Assembly (NCBI GenBank): GCA_020637195.1
Contig: JACJWK010000025.1
Location: 1-37,276 of the forward strand
Source of the DNA: Microthrixaceae bacterium
GTDB taxonomy: Bacteria > Actinomycetota > Acidimicrobiia > Acidimicrobiales > DATDAH01
Direction of reading: 5' to 3'
DNA length: 37,276 nt
Shown piece after piece: positions 31,661 to 37,276 of this stretch (position 1 is its first letter; every line of letters starts with the position of its first letter). The notes under the pieces are model-generated. The model was given only the letters and a program-made list of their open reading frames with translations. It had not been told where the DNA came from and made no database searches. The position numbers and the translations under genes were made by a program.

Positions 31661-34300
31661 TCACCCGTCCACGGCCGAGCGGGCTCGCTGGATCGCCTCG
31701 TGGGCCAGATCGGCGGAGACGGCCAGGTCGTGCGACGCCCCGATCTCCAGTTCGGCCTCGAACCGGGCGTCGCCCATCCGATGACGCAGCTGCGTCGTCA
31801 GATCGGCCGCCTCGGCCAGGGCGACGATCCGGTTCACCGCCCCGAGGATCCGGGATGCGGCCGCATCGTCGCCGAGGTCGGCCAGCAGCCGCGCGAGGTC
31901 CAGCATGGCTCTCGCCAGGGCGGCGTCACCGTTCGCCGCCCACGCGTCGACGATGGGCGAGAACGCCGTGAGCGCCTGCCGGGGATCGCCCTCGGACGCC
32001 GCGCGGGTCGCGAGCACCGCCCACGCCGTCCGCTCGAGCAGGCGGTTGCCGCAGGTCTGGAGCAACTCCACGGCCTTGGCGCCGAGCGCTTCTGCCCGCG
32101 CCGGGTCCCGGTCGGCCAAGGCCTGGCTCTCCGCCCCCCACGCGCCCGCGATCGCCGTCGGGAAACCCCCTGCCTCCACGTGCGCCACCGCCCTCTCGAG
32201 CTCGGCCTCGGGCAGGGGACGGCCCATCAGCATGCGGTAGAAGAGCGCCAGGCTGAGCATGAACCGGTCGTGCTCGTCGGCGGGATGGTCGGCGCCGGCA
32301 TGGAGCAGCTCGATGCCGCGATCGACATCCCCCCGGTAGAAGGCGATCGTGGCGAGGTCGCTGTACGCCCACACGAAGGGCTCGTAGCGGGCGTCGTCGG
32401 CCACCGCGACGGCTTCGCGACCGAGAGCCTCGGCCTCCTCGAGCTCCCCCCGGCTCCACGCGCCGTCGCAGGCCATGGTGAGCAGCAGGGGGAGAAGGCG
32501 GTGGCCGGCGTCCCGGGCCCGGTCGACCACACGCGCCGACCAGCCCATGGCCTCGGTGCGGAGCCGGAACCGGGCGATCTCGTGGGTGCACGCGGCGATG
32601 CGAACGGCTGCGTCCGGGTCGGGGGCCTCCGCGGCCCACTCGAAGGCGGCTCGCAGGTTGGCGATCTCACGGTCGACGAACGCGTAGGCCTCGGCTTCGG
32701 CCGGGCTCCGGAACACGGCGAAGGCGGCCTCGGCCCGTTCGGCGAAATGCGCTGCGTGACGGTCTCGGGTAGCCGCAGCCGTGCCCCGGTCGGCCAAGCG
32801 CTCCTCGGCGAACTGCCGGATCGTCTCGAGGAGCTCGTAGCGCACGCCGGGCCCCGACCGATCGACCTGGAGGAGAGACTTGCGCACCAGCGAGTCGAGC
32901 AGGTCGAGCGCCTCGAACTCGTCCAACTCGACGGCCGCCCCGCACACCGCGATCGCCGCCTCCAGATCGAAGCCACCGACGAACACGCTGACGGCGTCGA
33001 GCAGCGCGGTCTCCGACTCGGACAGCAGCTGATAGGACCACTGGACCGCGGCCCGCAACGTCTGGTGGCGCTCGGTCGACCGCCGGGCACCGGTCAGGAG
33101 ACGGAAACGCTCGTCGAGGTGACCGCGGATCTGCGCCGGGCTCATCGACCGCACCCGGGCCGCGGCCAACTCGATGGCGAGCGGAATCCCGTCGAGGCGC
33201 TCGCCGATCTCCGCGATGTCCTCGACGTGGCCCGACAGGTCGACGTCGGGGGCGACCGCCGCCACCCGCTCGGCGAACAGCCTGGACGCGACCGAACCGG
33301 GCCCCGTCGCCAACGACAGGACCGGCCACGCCAACTCCCCCTGGGTCCCCAGCCCCTCACGGCTCGTGGCCAGGACCCGCACATCGGGGGCCCTCGCCGC
33401 GAGCCCGTCGACCATCCCGACCACTCCGTCGAGCACGTGCTCGCAGTTGTCGAGCACCAGCAGCAGTCGCCGCCCCGTGAGCGCGTCGATCACCGCCGTG
33501 GCCCAGTCGCCATCGGCCGGTGGCGCGATCGAGAAGATCGCCGCCACCGAATCCGCCACGTCGCTCCCGTCGAGCACGGCCGCCAGCTCCACGAGCCAAG
33601 CGCCATCAGGGAACCGGTCGGCGACCGTGTGCGCCACCTCGAGCGCGAGCCGGGTCTTGCCCACCCCGCCCACTCCGACGAGGGTCACCAGCGGGGCCGA
33701 CTCGAGGGCCTCGGCAACCGCCGCCACGGTGTCGTCCCGGCCGAGGAGGGTGGTCGACGGGCGAGGGAGGTTGCCCGGCGCCGGATCGACGGTGCGCAAC
33801 GACGGGAACTCACGGCCGAGCCCATCGCCGACGAGTTGCCACAACCCGACCGGCGCCGTCAGGTCCCGCAGCCGATGCACTCCCAGGTCGACGAGGTCGA
33901 AGCCGTCGACCAGCGAGACGGTCGACCCGGCGACGAGCACCTGGCCGCCGTGCGCGCAGCCCATCACCCGGGCGACCTGGTTCAACGTCGGGCCGAAGTA
34001 GTCGTCGCCGCGCCGGTCGGCCTCCCCCGTCGCGATCCCCATCCGTACGGGGAGCCCCACGCACCGCTGGGCCTCGGCCGCAGCCTCCAGGGCGTCGCCC
34101 GGCCGCTCGAAGGCCGCGCACACGCCGTCTCCGGTGTGCTTGAACAACCAGCCTCGGCACCCCTCCACGGCGCGACGCAGCGCATCGTCGTGCGCCTCGA
34201 GCTCGATCCGCATCGCGGCGGCATCAGCCTCCCACCGGCGGGTCGAGCCCTCGATGTCCGTGAACAAGAAGGTGACGACGCCTTCCGGCCGACGATCCAC
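31661..34300 (-). CDS. Class III nucleotidyl cyclase - NB-ARC ATPase - TPR regulator
   Basis: About 879 residues. The N-terminal cyclase homology domain has VVTFLFTDIEGSTRRWE with metal Asp15, GWLFKHTGDGV with Asp58, and NQVARVM. Both metal aspartates are present, so activity is possible. An NB-ARC ATPase follows: GVGGVGKT (209-216), RLLLVLDNCEHVLD, VLATSREGL, DGIPLAIELAAAR and a winged-helix part VSVFVGGFDLEAA. About 350 residues of TPR-like helices complete the protein. This is a common actinobacterial sensor-regulator architecture; here the cyclase replaces a DNA-binding domain. GTG 34300 is preferred because GGGAGG lies eight bases upstream; longer starts add about 75 arginine-rich residues. 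Confidence 0.9.
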   Translation of the reverse strand: MDRRPEGVVTFLFTDIEGSTRRWEADAAAMRIELEAHDDALRRAVEGCRGWLFKHTGDGVCAAFERPGDALEAAAEAQRCVGLPVRMGIATGEADRRGDDYFGPTLNQVARVMGCAHGGQVLVAGSTVSLVDGFDLVDLGVHRLRDLTAPVGLWQLVGDGLGREFPSLRTVDPAPGNLPRPSTTLLGRDDTVAAVAEALESAPLVTLVGVGGVGKTRLALEVAHTVADRFPDGAWLVELAAVLDGSDVADSVAAIFSIAPPADGDWATAVIDALTGRRLLLVLDNCEHVLDGVVGMVDGLAARAPDVRVLATSREGLGTQGELAWPVLSLATGPGSVASRLFAERVAAVAPDVDLSGHVEDIAEIGERLDGIPLAIELAAARVRSMSPAQIRGHLDERFRLLTGARRSTERHQTLRAAVQWSYQLLSESETALLDAVSVFVGGFDLEAAIAVCGAAVELDEFEALDLLDSLVRKSLLQVDRSGPGVRYELLETIRQFAEERLADRGTAAATRDRHAAHFAERAEAAFAVFRSPAEAEAYAFVDREIANLRAAFEWAAEAPDPDAAVRIAACTHEIARFRLRTEAMGWSARVVDRARDAGHRLLPLLLTMACDGAWSRGELEEAEALGREAVAVADDARYEPFVWAYSDLATIAFYRGDVDRGIELLHAGADHPADEHDRFMLSLALFYRMLMGRPLPEAELERAVAHVEAGGFPTAIAGAWGAESQALADRDPARAEALGAKAVELLQTCGNRLLERTAWAVLATRAASEGDPRQALTAFSPIVDAWAANGDAALARAMLDLARLLADLGDDAAASRILGAVNRIVALAEAADLTTQLRHRMGDARFEAELEIGASHDLAVSADLAHEAIQRARSAVDG

Positions 34301-34506
34301 CGACGGAGCCTCCCATGCCCAGGCCTCACCATGCGCCGGGGACCATCCGATGAGGCGGGCGGCGCCGGCGGTTCGAGCGTGCGGCCGGCCTCCCACCCGA
34401 GTCGGAACCGCATGAGTGACCGCCATTTCGTGGTCTGGCTGTGGCCTGGAGACCCTCCTGTCGATCAGTCCGCACCCCCCTGCCCTCATGGTGTGAAGAT
34501 GTGACC

Positions 34507-34815
34507 GTGGAGCTGGCCTCGGGCACAACGGTCGACGACGCGGCGCTTGCCGAGCTCTGCCGTCGCTACGGGATCCGTCACCTCGCCCTGTTCGGCTCGG
34601 CTCTTCGCGACGAGCTGGGACCCGACAGCGACATCGACCTGCTCGTCGAGTTCGAACGCGACCGGGTTCCCGGTCTTCTGCGCCTCGCCGTCATCGAGCT
34701 CGACTTCGAGCGGTTGCTCGGACGTCGCGTCGACCTGCGCACTCGAGACGACCTGAGTCCCTACTTCCGCGCGGCCGTCAGCGAGGAGGCCCGACCGCTC
34801 TATGACGCCGCCTGA
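34507..34815 (+). CDS. MNT-type minimal nucleotidyltransferase (MntA-like antitoxin)
   Basis: About 102 residues. The catalytic signature ALFGSALRDELGPDSDIDLL holds the GSxxR loop and the two metal aspartates of DxD. MntA-type antitoxins neutralise HEPN RNases by adding AMP groups to a tyrosine near the RNase motif. GTG 34507 is chosen because it aligns with the start of the truncated copy at 30638; GTG 34501 is an alternative. The partner toxin immediately downstream is reduced to a fragment, so this antitoxin seems orphaned. Confidence 0.85.
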   Translation: MELASGTTVDDAALAELCRRYGIRHLALFGSALRDELGPDSDIDLLVEFERDRVPGLLRLAVIELDFERLLGRRVDLRTRDDLSPYFRAAVSEEARPLYDAA

Positions 34816-34990
34816 CGACCTCGTCCGGCTGCGGCACCCGCAAGACGCCGCGGAGAAGGCGATCGCGTACACCCACGGTCGAACGCGAGGAACTGCTGTT
34901 GGCCGTCGCCTGGAAGCGTCCGCTCCACGTCGTAGTCGTCGTCGATGCCGCCCGACGCGAGGAGCGGGTGGTGACGGTGTACGAGCCTGA
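34802..34990 (+). pseudogene. 5' fragment of a HEPN (DUF86, HepT-like) toxin gene
   Basis: The frame overlaps the end of the MNT gene, as in intact MNT-HEPN pairs. It starts MTPPDDLVRLRHPQDAAEKA and continues IAYTHGRTR, matching the first helix of DUF86 HEPN proteins. After about codon 29 the match stops and the rest (GTAVGRRLEA... to the stop at 34990) is out-of-frame reading of another gene. The RNase motif Rx4-6H is absent, so no active toxin is made. Confidence 0.75.
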
Positions 34991-35030
34991 CCCCAACAGA
35001 TGGACCGACGAGTACCGTAGGAGGCGCTGA
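34878..35030 (+). pseudogene. 3' fragment of a DUF4258 toxin-like gene
   Basis: In another frame, codons from 34878 read VEREELLLAVAWKRPLHVVV, VVDAARREERVVTVYEPDPN and RWTDEYRRRR, ending at TGA 35030. The RPLHVVV...YEPDPxxW core is the C-terminal half of DUF4258, usually encoded directly before a YgiT-type zinc-finger antitoxin, which is exactly what follows. The N-terminal half and start are missing, replaced by the HEPN fragment. A DNA join near 34878-34890 is the simplest explanation. Confidence 0.7.
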
Positions 35031-35275
35031 TGCGCTGCGAACGATGTGACCAGGGCGACCGCGAACCGGTCCGCCGAGCCAAGACCGCCGAGCGCGACGG
35101 TCGCATCGCCGTCGTCCTCGACGTCCCCATGGAGGAGTGCCCCTCGTGCGGGGACCGCTGGCTCCGATGGGAGGTCGCCAGCCGCCTCGACGAGCTCCTC
35201 AGCGAGATGCTCGCTGCAGGCGCAGAAGTCGCCACCCGCCACTACGACCAACGCGGGGCCGTCCCCGCCGCGTGA
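35030..35275 (+). CDS. YgiT-type zinc-finger antitoxin
   Basis: An 81-residue protein with two CxxC pairs (CERC at 3-6 and CPSC at 37-40), the zinc ribbon of YgiT/MqsA-like antitoxins. A short strand region (GRIAVVLDVPMEECPSCGDR) and a helical tail (VASRLDELLSEMLAAGAEVA) follow. AGGAGG four bases before ATG 35030 supports the start. The ATG overlaps the DUF4258 stop. As the toxin partner is truncated, it is probably left over from the module, though it may still bind DNA through another partner. Confidence 0.85.
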   Translation: MRCERCDQGDREPVRRAKTAERDGRIAVVLDVPMEECPSCGDRWLRWEVASRLDELLSEMLAAGAEVATRHYDQRGAVPAA

Positions 35276-35293
35276 GGAGGGAGCCTGTCCGGG

Positions 35294-35365
35294 TGGGCGA
35301 TACTGGTTTCGAACCAGTGGCCTCTGCCGTGTGAAGGCAGCGCTCTCCCACTGAGCTAATCGCCC
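35294..35365 (-). tRNA. tRNA-Val (CAC)
   Basis: A 72-base cloverleaf on the minus strand. Acceptor stem GGGCGAT pairs with ATCGCCC and the discriminator is A. The D arm is GCTCAGTGGGAGAGC. The anticodon stem CTGCC/GGCAG encloses loop TTCACAC, giving anticodon CAC for GTG codons. The T arm is CTGGTTCGAACCAG. CCA is not encoded. Confidence 0.95.
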
Positions 35366-35425
35366 GGGACCGGTCAGGGTAGCGCAGCCGCCGGCGGGAT
35401 CCGAACCGGTCGGAGGGGCGCTGCC

Positions 35426-35431
35426 TACGCT
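35426..35431 (+). promoter_or_regulatory. -10 box of leaderless MNT-HEPN operon
   Basis: TACGCT is followed by AGAGGG and ATG 35438, the six-base layout of a leaderless transcript. AGAGGG is too close to the ATG to work as a normal ribosome site. No -35 was picked out. Confidence 0.45.
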
Positions 35432-35437
35432 AGAGGG

Positions 35438-35845
35438 ATGACCAGCGCCGCCGAGGCCGCCTGGCGACTCGTCGCCGCCGCTGACGCCGGCGAGCTCGAC
35501 GAGGTCTGCCGCGCCCGGGGCGTGCGGCTGCTGGGCCTGTTCGGGAGCGCCGCCCGTCCGGCGGAGGGTGCCGTCCCGCACGACGTCGACGTCGCGGTGT
35601 CCTGGCTCGCCGCCCCCGACGTGCTCGGGCTCCTCGACGACCTCGTGCGCCTCACACAGTTCGACGGCATCGACCTCGCCGTCATCGACGGCGCCGGCCC
35701 GGTGCTCCGGGCCGAGGCGATGGTCGGCCGGCCGCTGTACGAATCGGAGCCGGGCCTCTACGCGACGACCCAGATGGCGGCGCTGGCCGAGCGCCGCGAC
35801 ACCCAGTGGCTCCGCGACCTCGACCTCGAGGCGCTGCGCGAGTGA
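35438..35845 (+). CDS. mntA: MntA-like nucleotidyltransferase antitoxin
   Basis: A 135-residue minimal nucleotidyltransferase. GLFGSAARPAEG (33-44) is the GSxxR loop and HDVDVAV (48-54) carries the DxD aspartates; IDLAVID is the later strand. It should AMPylate and silence the HEPN toxin encoded next. The stop overlaps the toxin GTG. With all catalytic parts and an intact partner, this is the one complete MNT-HEPN pair of the cluster. It lies 72 bases after tRNA-Val. Confidence 0.9.
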   Translation: MTSAAEAAWRLVAAADAGELDEVCRARGVRLLGLFGSAARPAEGAVPHDVDVAVSWLAAPDVLGLLDDLVRLTQFDGIDLAVIDGAGPVLRAEAMVGRPLYESEPGLYATTQMAALAERRDTQWLRDLDLEALRE

Positions 35846-36279
35846 CCCCTCCCTCGCTCGACCGTGACACCGCCGCAGCGCGGCTGCGGGCGATGCGCGA
35901 CAGCCTCGACGAGCTCGACGCGCTCCGCGACGCGACCTCGTCGAGACTTCGCGACGAGCCCCTGACCCGCGCCGCTGCGGAACGCTTGATCCAGGTCGTG
36001 GTCGACCTCGCCGTCGACGTGAACGGCCACGTCGCCGTCTCGGCCTCGGGAGCGGCCCCGGCCACCGGGCGCGACTCCTTCATCGCCGCCGCTGCGGTCG
36101 GCGCGATCGACGGCGAGCTCGCGGAGCGGCTCGCTCCGTCGGCCGGTCTGCGGAACGTCCTCGTCCATCGCTACACGGACATCCGCACCGACCTCGTCGC
36201 CGCGGCGATTCCGGGCGTGCTCGACGGGTTCGCCGAGTACGCCCGGCAGATGGCGGACTGGCTCGCCCGCCAGGGCTGA
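35842..36279 (+). CDS. hepT: HEPN-domain RNase toxin, HepT-like (DUF86)
   Basis: A 145-residue all-helical protein. The RNase motif RNVLVHRY (Arg104, His109, Tyr111) is the Rx4HxY signature of HepT; the tyrosine is the position AMPylated by MntA in studied pairs. Other family segments are LTRAAAERLIQVVVDLAVDV and GRDSFIAAAAVGAIDGELA. It cleaves RNA when not neutralised. GTG 35842 overlaps the antitoxin stop as GTGA, so the pair is translationally coupled. Confidence 0.92.
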   Translation: MTPPSLDRDTAAARLRAMRDSLDELDALRDATSSRLRDEPLTRAAAERLIQVVVDLAVDVNGHVAVSASGAAPATGRDSFIAAAAVGAIDGELAERLAPSAGLRNVLVHRYTDIRTDLVAAAIPGVLDGFAEYARQMADWLARQG

Positions 36280-36328
36280 GGGCCGAGGGGCGCTCCGCGG
36301 AACGCACCCGAGCGCCGCCGAGCCACCG

Positions 36329-37276
36329 CTACCCGACCGGCGCCACCCGGTCGAAGGCGATGGTGTCCTCGAGCAGGGCCATCAGGCGCAGGACGCCGGC
36401 GTCGGCGTGCTGGGGGCCGACCACCTGGAGACCGACGGGAAGGCCCGCCGCGGTGAGGCCGGCGCACACCGAGCCCGCCGGCGAGCGGGTCAGGTTGAAG
36501 CCGTAGGTGAAGCGCACCCAGTTGACCTCGGGGTGGCCGTCGATGGTGCCGTACTCGCCCGGCGCGGGGGTCTGGCCCGCGCACGTGGGCGTCAGCAGGT
36601 AGTCGACGTCGTGGAACAGCTCCACCAGCGCGACGTTCAGGCGATGCGCCACGTCCATCGCCACGAGCACGTCGGGCGCGCTCACGTGGTCCTTCCCGAA
36701 CGCCATCTGGTCGCGCAGCCCGGGGTCGATGCCCTCCCACTCCGGCGTGCCCTCGAAGTCCCGGAGGGTCCGGTAGGTGGCCACCGCGGTCAGCCCGAAC
36801 CAGGCGACGACGGGATCCTCCGACCACACGGTCTCCACCTCGACCACCTCGGTGCCGAGCGCTTCGAGGCGCCGCACGGCCGCCTCGCAGGTGGCGCGCA
36901 CCTCGCCGTCGACGGGCGCGAAGCCCAGGGTCGGCGACCAGGCCACCCGACGGGGTGGGTGCGGGTCGGTCAGGCCGTCGAGCCAACCCGCCGGCGGCAT
37001 CGGCAGCGAGCGCAGGTCGGTCGGGTGCGGGCCGACGGACGGGCCGAGCGCCAGCGCGGCGTCGCGCACCGTGACCGTCATCGGCCCCTTCACCGACAGG
37101 TCGGCCCAGTTCGGCGGGTGGGGCCCGCCCACCGCCACCCGGCCCAGCGACGGCTTGAAGCCCGAGAGCCCGCACACCGCCGCGGGGATGCGGATCGAGC
37201 CACCCCCGTCCGAGCCCGTCGCCAGCGGCACCATGCCCGCGGCGAGCGCCGCCGCGGTCCCGCCCGACGAGCCGCC
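36329..37276 (-). CDS. Amidase-signature family hydrolase, 5' end beyond the window
   Basis: About 316 codons are visible and the frame is open at the right edge. The first residues read GGSSGGTAAALAAGM, then GSDGGGSIRIPAAVCGLSGF, containing the serine-rich amidase signature with the cis-serine and nucleophile serine (GGSIR). FKPSLGRV follows, and later PTCAGQTPAPGEY and AGLPVGLQVVGP. The catalytic lysine should lie upstream, outside the window. Such enzymes hydrolyse amides, as in GatA-like or carbamoyl/aryl amidases. Lack of gatC or gatB nearby makes a stand-alone amidase more likely. Confidence 0.93.
   Translation of the reverse strand, partial: GGSSGGTAAALAAGMVPLATGSDGGGSIRIPAAVCGLSGFKPSLGRVAVGGPHPPNWADLSVKGPMTVTVRDAALALGPSVGPHPTDLRSLPMPPAGWLDGLTDPHPPRRVAWSPTLGFAPVDGEVRATCEAAVRRLEALGTEVVEVETVWSEDPVVAWFGLTAVATYRTLRDFEGTPEWEGIDPGLRDQMAFGKDHVSAPDVLVAMDVAHRLNVALVELFHDVDYLLTPTCAGQTPAPGEYGTIDGHPEVNWVRFTYGFNLTRSPAGSVCAGLTAAGLPVGLQVVGPQHADAGVLRLMALLEDTIAFDRVAPVG

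Noticed and set aside
31622..34504. A 960-codon open frame on the plus strand
   Set aside because: It is antisense to the cyclase-NB-ARC-TPR gene and has no recognisable domain; GC-rich third-position bias explains it.
35137..35334. Small plus-strand frame ending in GDTGFEPVASAV
   Set aside because: This peptide is read from the antisense of the tRNA-Val gene, a common false protein.

Overview
The window is high-GC, uses many GTG starts, is densely packed, and carries actinobacterial family markers: an RDD membrane protein, a DUF2510 protein, a BTAD/SARP-type regulator, a cyclase-NB-ARC-TPR regulator and a mycothiol-dependent maleylpyruvate isomerase-like protein. An actinobacterium is likely. 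A deep lineage such as Acidimicrobiia is possible but cannot be shown here. No transposase, phage gene or CRISPR array was seen.

Positions 1-21053 lie almost entirely on the minus strand and look like one signalling or conflict island interrupted by a metabolic operon. In transcription order it holds: a patatin-like lipase (21053-19944); an RDD membrane protein with a nonapeptide repeat (19901-18807); a 14-blade WD40 protein (18762-16525); a DUF4062-NACHT STAND ATPase without WD40 repeats (16385-12678); a small membrane protein (12558-12016); a second 14-blade WD40 protein with TPRs (12019-9140); a single-pass membrane protein with a Clp-N-like domain (9143-7713); a glycerol-3-phosphate dehydrogenase-type operon (7615-4420); and YbjN, a ClpA/ClpC-like unfoldase and a third WD40 protein (3713 to the left edge). 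A small two-zinc-ribbon membrane protein (3891-4394) is divergent to YbjN.

The most interesting signal is that one TEP1-like STAND architecture (DUF4062-NACHT-linker-WD40) is broken into separate genes exactly at the linker. The NACHT protein ends where the linker should begin, and each of two neighbouring WD40 proteins starts with that linker (LTWxQLHNRLQW). All three carry a related C-terminal zinc ribbon. The NACHT protein and the single-pass membrane protein share a divergent Clp-N-like module, and the nearby unfoldase has a true Clp-N domain. This suggests a multi-protein sensor/ATPase assembly with a possible lipase effector and unfoldase output. That function is inference.

Positions 21178-37276 are ordinary accessory chromosome: a DUF2510 membrane protein, about 0.9 kb without genes, two frame-broken genes (a serine hydrolase and a SARP-type regulator), an alpha/beta hydrolase, a lipoprotein serine hydrolase, VapBC, a maleylpyruvate isomerase-like protein, and a cyclase-NB-ARC-TPR regulator. 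Next comes a cluster of MNT/HEPN and DUF4258/YgiT toxin-antitoxin genes, partly broken and partly intact, around tRNA-Val(CAC). The window ends inside an amidase gene.
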